From contig NZ_BSEC01000001.1 of the NCBI RefSeq assembly GCF_027923385.1, positions 1,562,501-1,626,500 on the forward strand: DNA of 64,000 bases. The letters are read 5' to 3'. Below are positions 41,287 to 49,675 of the stretch, piece by piece. Under the pieces are notes generated by a model. The model searched no databases. It saw only the letters and a list, made by a program, of their open reading frames with translations, and was not told the DNA's origin. Position numbers and translations under genes: made by a program. How positions within the stretch are numbered: position 1 is the stretch's first letter; each line of letters starts with the position of its first letter. The DNA comes from Methylocystis echinoides. Lineage in GTDB: Bacteria > Pseudomonadota > Alphaproteobacteria > Rhizobiales > Beijerinckiaceae.

Positions 41287-41484
41287 TCAGAGATGCAGAA
41301 ACATCACCAGCGGCAGGACGCTCGCGACCGCCGTGACAACGCAGCACAGAAAAACCGTCTCGGCATAGTCGGCGGCGCCTGAAACGCGCGCGATGGCGCG
41401 CGGCTCCCAGCGCACGGCGGCGGCGGCAGGGTTGCGAATGGGCCTGTGGCCTGTGGCGAGGGGGTCAAAAGCGTCGATCGTCAT
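41287..41484 (-). CDS. Small tail-anchored membrane peptide, 65 residues
   Basis: A short protein lying between epmA and epmB on the opposite strand. The N-terminal 40 residues are polar; residues 42-64 (TVFLCCVVTAVASVLPLVMFL) form one hydrophobic helix ending at the C-terminus. The start ATG at 41484 has a weak GGAAG box. Its upstream DNA is the most AT-rich stretch in this part of the window and carries a perfect 15-base palindrome. No family recognised. A link with EF-P modification is not implied by sequence. Confidence 0.5.
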   Translation of the reverse strand: MTIDAFDPLATGHRPIRNPAAAAVRWEPRAIARVSGAADYAETVFLCCVVTAVASVLPLVMFLHL

Positions 41485-41517
41485 GGGCTTCCGCCTTTGT
41501 TTATCTAGCCTAGTAAC

Positions 41518-41582
41518 TTTATAGTCTATAAACCACATGTCAAGTTGTGTTTCATATCATAATCACAATATTGAAATGTGGT
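41518..41582 (-). promoter_or_regulatory. AT-rich control region with palindrome before the 65-residue peptide gene
   Basis: A perfect palindrome TTTATAG-T-CTATAAA (41518-41532) and a spaced inverted repeat ACCACAT/ATGTGGT (41532-41538 and 41576-41582). On the minus strand TTGACA (41538-41543) is followed after 14 bases by TATAAA, which lies inside the palindrome. The spacing is too short for an ordinary sigma-70 promoter, so the palindrome may be a regulator site. Only pattern evidence supports this. The rest of 41485-41803 holds the tandem repeat and nothing else recognisable. Confidence 0.45.
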
Positions 41583-41743
41583 ATATGTGGTCCTGGCCCG
41601 GCCGGATTAGTTCTCGGATTAGCTCTGGAGAAATTGGCGGATTGCCGGTAGAGCGAGGTTCTGGGGCGCGCTTATGCCGCCCGTTTACGGGGAGGGTGGC
41701 CCCGCCATAAGGCGTCTTTCAGGACTTGAGCGCGCTGCAACGG

Positions 41744-41794
41744 CCCCTGCCAAGAAACAGCCCCTGCCAAGAAACGGCCCCTGCCAAGAAACCG
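41744..41794. repeat. Three tandem copies of a 17-base unit upstream of epmB
   Basis: CCCCTGCCAAGAAAC plus two bases repeats at 41744, 41761 and 41778. The 17-base period is not a multiple of three, so copy number changes would shift any frame through it, which argues that this is leader DNA rather than coding sequence. It ends ten bases before the epmB TTG start. Confidence 0.8.
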
Positions 41795-41803
41795 CGCGAG
41801 CAT

Positions 41804-42856
41804 TTGACGTTGACCTCGACAAAGACGCTTCGCTCCCTCTCCGAGCTTGCCGGGGCAGGTCTCGCCGCCGACGCCGAAGACGCGGCTCTGCGCGCCGTCG
41901 CCGCGCGCTACAGCGTCGCCGTGACGCCGGAAGTTGCGACGCTCATCGACAGGAACGATCCGGCCGACCCGATCGCGCGGCAGTTTTTGCCCGATGCGCG
42001 CGAACTGACGACGCTGCCGCAAGAGCTGGCCGATCCGATTGGCGACGACGCCCATAGTCCCGTCGCCGGGGTCGTGCATCGCTATCCGGATCGTGTGCTG
42101 CTGAAGCTTCTCACCGTCTGCCCGGTCTATTGCCGTTTCTGCTTTCGCCGCGAGACGGTCGGGGCAGGGAAGGGCGCCTTGCTTGGAGAGGCGGAAACGA
42201 CGGCCGCACTCGACTATATCGCCCGCACGCCGCAAATCTTCGAAGTCATTCTCACCGGCGGCGATCCTCTGATGCTGTCTGCCCGGCGGCTGACCGCCGT
42301 CGCGCGTCGGCTGGCGGAAATCGAGCACGTCAGGATTCTGCGCGTCCATAGCCGCGCGCCGACGGCGGCGCCGGACCTCGTCAGCCCCGAGCGGCTGGCG
42401 GCGCTGAAGGAGAGTGGCAAGGCCCTCTATCTGGCGCTGCATGTGAACCATGCGCGCGAGCTCTCGGCGCCCGCCCGCGCCGCCATCGCGACCCTGCGCG
42501 CGGCGGGCGTGACGCTCCTGTCGCAGACCGTGTTGCTGGCGGGGGTGAACGACGACGCCGGCGTTCTCGAAACGCTGATGCGCGATCTGCTGGCGCTGGG
42601 GGTGAAGCCCTATTACCTGCATCATCCCGATCTGGCGCCGGGGACGCGCCATTTTCGCCTCAATATTGAGGCAGGAAAGCGTCTCTATGCCGAGCTTTCC
42701 CGCAGGCTGACGGGAATCGGCGTCCCGGCCTATGTGCTCGACATCCCTGGCGGCTTCGGCAAGACGCCGGTCATGGGGCTCGAAGCGGACGGCGCGGGCG
42801 GCTTTCACGTCACGGATCGGACCGGACGCGTGCATGTCTATCGGGACCACCTCTAG
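41804..42856 (+). CDS. epmB: EF-P beta-lysylation protein EpmB (lysine 2,3-aminomutase)
   Basis: A 350-residue radical SAM/PLP enzyme that converts (S)-lysine to (R)-beta-lysine for EpmA. The radical SAM motif is Cys106-x3-Cys110-x2-Cys113 (CPVYCRFC), and the C-terminal PGGFGKTPV contains the PLP lysine. The start is uncertain: TTG at 41804 (LTLTSTKT) gives a family-like N-terminus, while an upstream TTG at 41726 would translate a 17-base tandem repeat. With efp and epmA nearby, the role is secure. No epmC is visible. Confidence 0.92.
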   Translation: MTLTSTKTLRSLSELAGAGLAADAEDAALRAVAARYSVAVTPEVATLIDRNDPADPIARQFLPDARELTTLPQELADPIGDDAHSPVAGVVHRYPDRVLLKLLTVCPVYCRFCFRRETVGAGKGALLGEAETTAALDYIARTPQIFEVILTGGDPLMLSARRLTAVARRLAEIEHVRILRVHSRAPTAAPDLVSPERLAALKESGKALYLALHVNHARELSAPARAAIATLRAAGVTLLSQTVLLAGVNDDAGVLETLMRDLLALGVKPYYLHHPDLAPGTRHFRLNIEAGKRLYAELSRRLTGIGVPAYVLDIPGGFGKTPVMGLEADGAGGFHVTDRTGRVHVYRDHL

Positions 42857-42899
42857 ACTTGCTGACAATTCAAGGCGATTCGCCGCGCCCTTCGGAGAC

Positions 42900-45596
42900 A
42901 TGCGCTTGCGCAGACTGACGCTTCTCTTGGTCCTTTGCTTCGTTTCCCTGCTTCCCCTGCGCGTGAGCGCGGATGAGGCCGTCACGACGCTCGATCAGAT
43001 CAACGCCCGGCTCGATCGCACCCGCGGCACGCTGGACGAGGTGCACAAGAGCCTCGAGGCGCCCAATCTTTCCGAAAACACGCTGCGCCAGTTGCGCGAC
43101 CGGATCGACCCGCTGCGTCGCCAGCTGGAGGAGTCGATCGACCTCCTGACGCCGCGCCTCGCCGCGGTGGAGGCGCGTCTCAAGGAACTGGCCCCCAAGC
43201 CCGCCGAGGCGACGCCGACACCAGCTCCCGCGCAGACCCCGCCGACGCCGGCGCCGCAGTCGCAGCCGACTCCGCAAAAGGCCGCGCCGCTGCCGCCGGT
43301 CCGGCCTGCCGCATCCGCGAAGCCCGACGCCGCGAAATCGCAACCGCCGCCGGCGGCCCCCGCGCCTGCGCCCCAGGAGCCTGCGGCGGGTTCGGCCGAG
43401 GCCAGCGCCAGCGCCGAACTCATCGAGCAGCGCAAGACCTTCGACGGCATCGACGCGACTCTCAAGCGCGCCCGCGCCATGCTGCTCGAAACGCGCCAGC
43501 TCGGCGTCGCCATCGTCGCGCGGCAGCGTGATCTTTTTGCCAGAACGCTTTTCCTGCGCACCAGCGGGCTGTTCTCGGTCGATCTGTGGCGCGCGGCGCT
43601 TGCCGACATACCGGGCGTCGCAAATGACGGCGCCGGTTTCCTGACCTATCGCTTCGCCAATTTCGCGAGCCGCGTCGAAACGCGCCGCAGCGAGTTCCTC
43701 GCGGTTGTCCTGCTGATCCTCCTCGCGCTGCCGCCGGCTTTCCTGCTGTCGCGGCGGGTGCTGGTTCGCAACCACGCGGGCACGACGCCGAGCCCCATGC
43801 GCCGCGCCGCCGGCGCTGGCTGGACGGCCATCGTCGCCGCCGCCGTCCCTGTCGCCGCGGCCGCGGCCCTCGGCGCCGCGCTGGAAGGGATGGATCTTCT
43901 CGACGGCGAGTCGCAACCGATCTGGCGTCACCTTTTCGAAGCGGTTGCGAGCGTCGCCTTCGTCTATGGCGCGGCGCGCGCCGTCTTCGCGCCGGCCAAC
44001 GCCGCCTGGCGCGTCATCGATCCGGGCGATCGTCTCGCGCGGCTGTTCGTGCGGCTGTTGACGGCGGCGGCCATCGCTTTGGCGATGACCCGCTTCGCCG
44101 AACATATCGAGGAGGTGGTGCAGGCGAGCCTGCAAGTGGTCATCGTGACGCGCGGCGTGGGCGTCATGGTCGTCGCGCTTCTACTGGCCTGGGCGGTCGC
44201 CGCGCTGGCGCCGCGCCGGGTCGCCGCGCAGAGCGACGCCGGGACGACAGCGCAAACCCGCGACTGGCTTGCGCTGACCCGACTGGTCGGCGTTCTCCTG
44301 CTTGTCGCCATCGTCGGCTCCTGCGCCCTCGGCTATGTCACCTTCGCCAATTTCGTCATCCTTCAGGCCGCCTGGACGGCGAGCGTCGCCTTCACGCTCT
44401 ATGTCGTTGTCGTGCTGGCGGCGGGCGGCGTCGAATACGCCTTCTCGCCCGAGGGCATTCTCGGCCGCAGTCTGATCGGCGGCCTTGGCGTCAAGCGCGA
44501 GCAGCTCGCGCCAATCGGCGTGTTGCTGTCCGGCGTGATCACCCTCATCGCCTGGATTGTGGCCGCGCTCGTCGCGGCGGCGCCGTTCGGCTATGAGTCG
44601 AACGATATTGTCGCCTCGGTCCGCAGCGCCTTCGTCTCCATCCGGTTCGGCGACGTCACCATCTCCCCCTCGGCGGCGATTACCGCCGTCGGCGTGTTTA
44701 TCGCCGTGCTCGCGGCGACGCAGGGCCTGCGTCGCTGGCTCGACACGCGGCTGTTGCCGCTGACCCGCCTCGATGTCGGCCTGCGCAGCTCCATCAATGC
44801 GACGCTCGGCTATGTGGGCGCCATCATCGCGGTCCTGCTGTCGATGTCGAGCATCGGCATTGGCGTCGAGAAGCTCGCCATTGTGGCGGGCGCGCTGTCG
44901 GTCGGCATCGGCTTCGGCCTGCAAAGCATCGTGGGCAATTTCGTTTCCGGTCTGATTTTGTTGTGGGAGCGCGTCATTCGCGTCGGCGACTGGGTCGTCG
45001 TCGGCGATGAGCAGGGCTATGTCCGCCGCATCAATGTGCGTTCGACGGAAATCGAAACCTTCGACCGCGCGACGATGATCGTGCCCAACTCCAATCTCAT
45101 CACCGGCGTCGTGAAGAACTGGCTGCGCGGCGACAGGGTCGGACGCATCAAGGTGGCGCTGTCGCCGCATGCGGGCGTCGATCCGGAGGAAGTGCGCGAC
45201 ATCATGCTCGCCGCCGCGCGGGCGCAGGAGGATGTTCTTCGCATACCCGCCCCGCAGGTGATGTTCCTCGGCATGGAGGCCTCGGGCTACAAGTTCGAGC
45301 TCTGGTGCTATGTTGCCGACGTCGAGAAATCCTCGCGCGTGCGCAGCGATCTGCATTTTGACCTGCATCGCCGACTCTGCGAGGCGGGCATCAAGATGGC
45401 GGCGACGTCGGAGCCGGCGCGCACCATTCTGCAACTGCCCGAACTCGACAAGCTCGCCGCCGCCGCCGCCGCGAGCGCGCTCGCCATCGAGGCCGGCGTC
45501 GTGGAGCTGATGACGGGAGAGAAGCCGCAGGAAGCGGCGCCCGCATCGACGGAGAGCGACGCCGCCGTCGCGACCGTGGTGAAGGAAGACGCCTGA
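42900..45596 (+). CDS. Large MscS-family mechanosensitive channel (DUF3772 type)
   Basis: An 898-residue inner-membrane channel of the long MscS/MscK type. It has a signal peptide (residues 1-24, ending RVSADE), a periplasmic coiled region, a Pro/Ala-rich linker at about 100-165, and roughly ten membrane helices. The pore helix and beta domain follow (VGIGFGLQSIVGNFVSGLIL near 675-695, IRVGDWV after). It would open under osmotic downshock. ATG at 42900 is chosen because the signal peptide starts there, with CGGAG just upstream. Confidence 0.9.
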   Translation: MRLRRLTLLLVLCFVSLLPLRVSADEAVTTLDQINARLDRTRGTLDEVHKSLEAPNLSENTLRQLRDRIDPLRRQLEESIDLLTPRLAAVEARLKELAPKPAEATPTPAPAQTPPTPAPQSQPTPQKAAPLPPVRPAASAKPDAAKSQPPPAAPAPAPQEPAAGSAEASASAELIEQRKTFDGIDATLKRARAMLLETRQLGVAIVARQRDLFARTLFLRTSGLFSVDLWRAALADIPGVANDGAGFLTYRFANFASRVETRRSEFLAVVLLILLALPPAFLLSRRVLVRNHAGTTPSPMRRAAGAGWTAIVAAAVPVAAAAALGAALEGMDLLDGESQPIWRHLFEAVASVAFVYGAARAVFAPANAAWRVIDPGDRLARLFVRLLTAAAIALAMTRFAEHIEEVVQASLQVVIVTRGVGVMVVALLLAWAVAALAPRRVAAQSDAGTTAQTRDWLALTRLVGVLLLVAIVGSCALGYVTFANFVILQAAWTASVAFTLYVVVVLAAGGVEYAFSPEGILGRSLIGGLGVKREQLAPIGVLLSGVITLIAWIVAALVAAAPFGYESNDIVASVRSAFVSIRFGDVTISPSAAITAVGVFIAVLAATQGLRRWLDTRLLPLTRLDVGLRSSINATLGYVGAIIAVLLSMSSIGIGVEKLAIVAGALSVGIGFGLQSIVGNFVSGLILLWERVIRVGDWVVVGDEQGYVRRINVRSTEIETFDRATMIVPNSNLITGVVKNWLRGDRVGRIKVALSPHAGVDPEEVRDIMLAAARAQEDVLRIPAPQVMFLGMEASGYKFELWCYVADVEKSSRVRSDLHFDLHRRLCEAGIKMAATSEPARTILQLPELDKLAAAAAASALAIEAGVVELMTGEKPQEAAPASTESDAAVATVVKEDA

Positions 45597-45645
45597 GCGG
45601 CGCGCGCGTTAGGTATATCCCCCAAGTTGAGCGTGGAAAGGCGTG

Positions 45646-45677
45646 TGGTTAACGTTTCCCTGAGGCGTCGTTAACCA
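45646..45677. promoter_or_regulatory. Inverted TTAACCA-type half-sites, possible CtrA-like operator
   Basis: TGGTTAACG (45646-45654) and CGTTAACCA (45669-45677) form an inverted pair. Each half matches the TTAACCA core of the alphaproteobacterial cell-cycle regulator CtrA. They lie 31-62 bases before the ATG of the gene at 45708. Position is right for an operator, but a 14-base separation is not the classic TTAA-N7-TTAA arrangement, so the assignment is tentative. Confidence 0.4.
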
Positions 45678-45707
45678 GGGCGGCGCCGCCCTGTTCGGAA
45701 ATGCGGC

Positions 45708-46115
45708 ATGACGGATCTCGGCAAATTCGCAGTCGCGCTGACGTCCAGCGAGCTTGTGTTGACGGCGGCTGTGACGACGCAGCATCGCAGCCTTCTGGCG
45801 AGCTATCGCATCAACGGGCGTCGTGGCGAGAGTGCCGCGCGCGAACGCATCCTTCAGGATCTCCGCGGCTTCATCGATCTCGGCGCGCTGGACCGAGCGA
45901 CGGACCTTCTCATTGTTCTCGCGCTCTATCAGCGCGAGACGGGTCGTCGCGAGCGGCGTCTGAGCATGGCGATCGGCCGCCACCGCGACGCCATCTGCCT
46001 GACTCGCTGGCGCGGACTGGGGCGCCCCGCGCGAGGCCGTATAAACAAACACATCGACAAGCCCTTGATCGGGCAGGAGCCCCCCGAAGGCGACGATAGC
46101 GACAGGCCGTGTTGA
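45708..46115 (+). CDS. Protein of unknown function, 135 residues
   Basis: Mostly helical and very basic (GRRGESAARERILQDLRGF, then YQRETGRRERRLSMAIGRH), with no signal peptide or membrane helix. I recognise no domain. The codon use matches its neighbours, and the upstream TTAACCA pair and the AT-richer gap favour a real start at 45708. It converges with the PHA-system gene, ten bases apart. Confidence 0.55.
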   Translation: MTDLGKFAVALTSSELVLTAAVTTQHRSLLASYRINGRRGESAARERILQDLRGFIDLGALDRATDLLIVLALYQRETGRRERRLSMAIGRHRDAICLTRWRGLGRPARGRINKHIDKPLIGQEPPEGDDSDRPC

Positions 46116-46125
46116 AAGCTGACGA

Positions 46126-46443
46126 TCAGGACTTCCCGATCTTCAGCACGTCACTGGCGTTGTGCGAGACGAAGGTCTGCACCTTGCCGGCGATGGCGGC
46201 GAGCAGCCAGGGCAATTGCACCTCGATGCGCACCATGTCCGCCAGCACCGTCATCTGCGCCGTCGCCTGCTGACCGACGGCGTTGACCCTGATCGTGGCG
46301 ACGTCGCCGGACCAGCTCACCTCGGAATGCGCGATCTTGTCGACGTAATCATGCCGGAGCTTCTCGATCCGCTCGGCGAGCCGCTTCTTGGCGTTCTCGA
46401 CTCCCAGATCGTGCGGCACGGTGATGGTGATGGTGTTGGCCAT
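46126..46443 (-). CDS. Polyhydroxyalkanoic acid system family protein
   Basis: A 105-residue protein matching the small PHA-granule region family: an N-terminal strand then DLGVENAKKRLAERIEKLRHDY, the WSGDVATIRVNAVGQQATAQM strands and the C-terminal LLAAIAGKVQTFVS helix. Members are found near PHA genes or alone; their biochemical role is not established. No phaC or phasin gene is in the window. Stand-alone gene on the minus strand. Confidence 0.75.
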   Translation of the reverse strand: MANTITITVPHDLGVENAKKRLAERIEKLRHDYVDKIAHSEVSWSGDVATIRVNAVGQQATAQMTVLADMVRIEVQLPWLLAAIAGKVQTFVSHNASDVLKIGKS

Positions 46444-46543
46444 TGGCGCCTCTTTTCCGCTGAAGCCTGATGTAGGCGCCTAGGGCCGCGATGAAAAGCG
46501 GCCCGGGCGCCCATGCGTCAGTCAGAAGGGGGCCTGCGCCTTG

Positions 46544-47992
46544 TTAGCGCCGGAAACCGCCGCCGTGTCCGCCGCCGCCGCGTCCCCCCGCCGGCCGCGC
46601 CATGCCGCCCCCGCCGAAGCCGCCGCCGGGTCGACCCATGCCGCCGCCCCCGCCGAATCCGCCGGGACGGCTCATTCCGCCGCCGCCGATGCCGCCCGGG
46701 CGCGCCATGCCGGGGCCGCCAATACCTCCCGGCCGACCCGGACCAAAGCCGGCGCCGGGCCGGCCAGGCCCGCCGGCCGGACGCGCTGCAGGACGCGTCG
46801 CGGGCCGTGTGGCCGGCCGAGTCGCAGGCCGCGTGACGGGTCGCCCGGCGCCGGGCTTGCCGGCGCCAATTCCCCCGACGCCGCCGGGCTTGCCGGCGCC
46901 GATCCCGCCGGGGCCGCCAATCCCGCCAACGCCGCCGGGTTTGCCGATTCCCCCGACGCCGCCGGCGCCGCCAACGCCCCCGGGCCGGCCAGGACCGCCA
47001 ACGCCGCCGATCCCGCCCGGACGACCGCCCGGCCGATGGCCGGGGTCGGGCCGCCACGGACGGGCGCCATTGCCGATATTGACGTCATTGCCGATGTTGA
47101 TGTTGTTCCCGTTGCCGATGGGCGCGCCGGGGCGCCAGCCTGCATAGGGCGGCCGCCACGCCGAATAGCCGGGCCAGACCGGCGGATAGAAGGCGCCGGT
47201 TCCCCAGTTCCAATAGTTGCCGCGCCAGGCGGAGCCGATCGCCACGGCGGTTCCGAAGGTCAGGAGGCCCGCCGCCAGCATCGCGCCGGTGGCGTCATAG
47301 GACGGCGCATAGGCGGCGACCGGATCATATTGCGGCACATAGACGACGGAGGGATCGGTCGCGTCGATGGTGACGACATCGCGCCCCGACTCCTTCTTCG
47401 TGACCACCTGAATCTCCTTGCCGGACTTCAGCGTCCCGGCCTTCTGCGCGCGGCCGCGCAGGAGCTGGATCACGGTGGCGACGTCCTGCGGCTGGTTGAT
47501 GATTGCGTCGCCAAGGCTGGTCGTCCAGACGAGGTCGTCGTTCATCTTCCTGAGCACGGTCGGGAACCGCGCCATCGCCTTGACCGACGGGTCCCAGTTC
47601 TGTGCGTCCAGGCCGGTGAAGTCCTGCTTCTCGACGGCGGCCTTGTTCTTTTCGAGCCAGCGTTCGGCCTGAACGATCTCGAGCGGATAAGCGGCCGCGG
47701 GCAGGAGCTGCGCAAGCAGCGCGTCCGGATAAAGGGCGATGGGAGCCAGAAGCTTTTCGAGCTCCGCCTGGGTGAATTTCTGAACCTGCGGTTCCGGCTG
47801 CGTCGGCGCGCCCACAGGAGCGCCCACAGGCGCGCTCGGCTGCGCCGGCGCGGCGGCGGGCGCCTCGGGCGTCGGCTCCAGCGCGCGCACCGTCTCCGGG
47901 CTGAGCCCGATGAGGAGGCAGGCGACGCTGCTGATGAGTTTCTTCGCAAGCGCCGATTTTGCGGCGCTTGCGACGCTTTCCCTGCTGCCCAT
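46544..47992 (-). CDS. DUF3300 domain protein with glycine-rich C-terminal tail
   Basis: A 482-residue envelope protein: an N-terminal signal or anchor (residues 14-38), a short Pro/Ala linker, then the DUF3300 core from about 70 to 270 (LLAPIALYPDALLAQLLPAAAYPLEIV, seen as APIALYPDALLAQ; NWDPSVKAMARFP; VYVPQYDP). From about residue 290 the sequence becomes Gly/Pro/Arg repeats (GGIGGVGGPGRPGG, then RPATRPATRPATRP). ATG at 47992 has AGAGGA eight bases upstream. A hairpin without a T run lies 40 bases past the stop (46483-46504). Function of DUF3300 is unknown. Confidence 0.8.
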   Translation of the reverse strand: MGSRESVASAAKSALAKKLISSVACLLIGLSPETVRALEPTPEAPAAAPAQPSAPVGAPVGAPTQPEPQVQKFTQAELEKLLAPIALYPDALLAQLLPAAAYPLEIVQAERWLEKNKAAVEKQDFTGLDAQNWDPSVKAMARFPTVLRKMNDDLVWTTSLGDAIINQPQDVATVIQLLRGRAQKAGTLKSGKEIQVVTKKESGRDVVTIDATDPSVVYVPQYDPVAAYAPSYDATGAMLAAGLLTFGTAVAIGSAWRGNYWNWGTGAFYPPVWPGYSAWRPPYAGWRPGAPIGNGNNINIGNDVNIGNGARPWRPDPGHRPGGRPGGIGGVGGPGRPGGVGGAGGVGGIGKPGGVGGIGGPGGIGAGKPGGVGGIGAGKPGAGRPVTRPATRPATRPATRPAARPAGGPGRPGAGFGPGRPGGIGGPGMARPGGIGGGGMSRPGGFGGGGGMGRPGGGFGGGGMARPAGGRGGGGHGGGFRR

Positions 47993-48157
47993 TTCCAAAT
48001 TCCTCTTGCGCAACGCTTGTCAGCGCCAATGTGGCTGATCCAAAAAAGCTATAGCTGCACAGCGCTTGCGTCTACAATGGCCACGGCTTCGCCTATTGAC
48101 AAGCATGGCTGTAGCGCCCGCGCAGCGCCGAAGCGGCGTCGGCAAGGAGAGCGCGCA

Positions 48158-48189
48158 TAAAAAAAGGAGGCCGGCTTGCGCCGGCCTCC
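48158..48189 (-). terminator. Displaced glnA terminator (distal copy with T-tract)
   Basis: A 10-bp perfect stem GGAGGCCGGC/GCCGGCCTCC with loop TTGC at 48166-48189, followed on the minus strand by seven T. It is the complete intrinsic terminator that once closed glnA; the insertion sequence now separates it from glnA by 1.5 kb. A second copy of the stem, without the T run, remains beside glnA at 49720-49743. Confidence 0.8.
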
Positions 48190-48190
48190 A
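48165..48190. repeat. Left 26-bp target duplication of the insertion sequence
   Basis: The 26 bases from 48165 to 48190 (A, then the palindrome GGAGGCCGGC-TTGC-GCCGGCCTCC, then A) are identical to 49719-49744 at the other end of the element. They abut the CAGAC inverted-repeat termini exactly. Confidence 0.85.
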
Positions 48191-48203
48191 CAGACTGCTG
48201 ACA

Positions 48204-48230
48204 AACCCCTGGCGTGAGCCGGGGGTTTTT
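48204..48230 (+). terminator. Inward-facing terminator in the left end of the insertion sequence
   Basis: Ten-pair stem (AACCCCTGGC with GCCGGGGGTT, one G-U), loop GTGA, then TTT. It lies between the left inverted repeat and the transposase start, and would stop transcription entering from the left flank before the transposase gene. Confidence 0.7.
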
Positions 48231-48243
48231 GATTCACTGGATC

Positions 48244-49614
48244 ATGCTTCGCAAGCCCGGCCCCGAACAGACAGCGCTCGAGATGGTGACGCTCGATGAG
48301 CTTGTCCCCGCTGATCACCTGCTTCGCAAGATCGAGGCGGCGGTCGATTTCTCGTTCATCCATGATCGTGTGGCGGGTCTTTACTGCCCGGACAACGGGC
48401 GGCCGCCGCTCGATCCGACGCTGATGTTCAAGGCGCTGTTCATTGGCTATCTGTTCGGCGTGCGCTCGGAGCGCCAGCTCGTGCGCGAGATCGAGGTCAA
48501 TGTCGCCTATCGCTGGTTCCTGCGGCTGAAGCTGACAGACAAGGTCTTCGACGCCTCGACCCTGAGCCAGAACCGCCGCCGCCGCTTTCAGGACGAGAGC
48601 GTCGCACAGGACATTTTCGACCGCATTGTCGAGCAGGCGATGGCGCGGGGCTTCGTGTCGGGGAAGGTTCTCTACACCGACTCGACCCATCTGAAGGCCT
48701 CCGCCAACAGGAACAGGTTCGACAAGGCCATGGTCGAGAAGTCGCGGGCCGACTATTGGGCGGCGCTGGACGCGGCGGTCGAGGAAGATCGCGCCGCGCA
48801 TGGCAGGAAGCCTTTGCCGGAGAAGAAGCGCCAGCCGCCGGTGGTCGAAACCAAGGTTTCCCGCACGGATCCCGAGAGCGGCTACATGGTGCGGGATGGG
48901 AAGCCGAAGGGCTTCTTCTATCTCGATCACCGCACGGTGGACGGGCGTCACGGCATCATCCTGGACAGTTTTGCGACGCCGGCGAATGTGCATGACAGCA
49001 TCGTCTATCTGACGCGGCTCGACCGGCAGCGGGAACGGTTCGATCTCGATGTGCGGGCGGTGGGGCTGGACGCGGGCTACGCCACGGCGGGCATCGCCAA
49101 GGGTCTGGAGGATCGCGGGCTTTACGGGGTGACGGGTTATCGCAACCCGACGCCGCCCAGGCCCGGCATGATGCGCAAGAGCGCCTTCAAATATGACGCC
49201 GAGGCCGACGTCTACCGCTGCCCACAGGGCCAGGCGCTGACCTACGCCACGACCGACCGCACAGGCTACCGCCATTACACGTCGGACCCGGATCAGTGCC
49301 GCGCCTGTCCGCTGCTTTCCTCCTGCACCGGCAACGCCAAGGCCGAGCGCGCCATCACCCGCCATGTCTGGCAGGACGCGCGCGATCGGGTCGACGCCCA
49401 TCGCCTCACGACCGAAGGCAGGTTCATCTACAAACGCCGCAAGGAGACGGTCGAGCGCTCTTTCGCCGACGCCAAGCAGCTCTTCGGCCACCGCTATGCG
49501 AGGTTCCGGGGACTTTTGCGGGTGCGGTGGCAATGTCTGCTCGCCGCCGCCGCGCAGAATATGAAGAAAATCGCCCTCCTGACCGCCAGCAGGGCAGAGC
49601 CAAGGCCCGCCTGA
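48244..49614 (+). CDS. IS1182-family transposase
   Basis: A 456-residue DDE transposase. The N-terminal region with DELVPADHLLRKIE and GRPPLDPTLMFKALFIGYLFGVRSERQL (seen as GRPPLDPTLMFK) is the family's DNA-binding segment. Acidic catalytic residues are in VLYTDSTHLKA (Asp), AVGLDAGYAT (Asp) and RRKETVERSFADAKQ (Glu). A Cys cluster CRACPLLSSC lies near residue 355. No frameshift or stop interrupts it, so it is probably active. ATG at 48244 follows the left-end terminator hairpin. Confidence 0.93.
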   Translation: MLRKPGPEQTALEMVTLDELVPADHLLRKIEAAVDFSFIHDRVAGLYCPDNGRPPLDPTLMFKALFIGYLFGVRSERQLVREIEVNVAYRWFLRLKLTDKVFDASTLSQNRRRRFQDESVAQDIFDRIVEQAMARGFVSGKVLYTDSTHLKASANRNRFDKAMVEKSRADYWAALDAAVEEDRAAHGRKPLPEKKRQPPVVETKVSRTDPESGYMVRDGKPKGFFYLDHRTVDGRHGIILDSFATPANVHDSIVYLTRLDRQRERFDLDVRAVGLDAGYATAGIAKGLEDRGLYGVTGYRNPTPPRPGMMRKSAFKYDAEADVYRCPQGQALTYATTDRTGYRHYTSDPDQCRACPLLSSCTGNAKAERAITRHVWQDARDRVDAHRLTTEGRFIYKRRKETVERSFADAKQLFGHRYARFRGLLRVRWQCLLAAAAQNMKKIALLTASRAEPRPA

Positions 49615-49675
49615 CAGGCCAAGACATCCTCACCCGACAACAAATCCGACACCTCAGACCGCCCGACACCAAATT

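Noticed and set aside
41744..41794. The three tandem units as a CRISPR-like array
   Set aside because: Units are directly adjacent 17-mers with no spacers.
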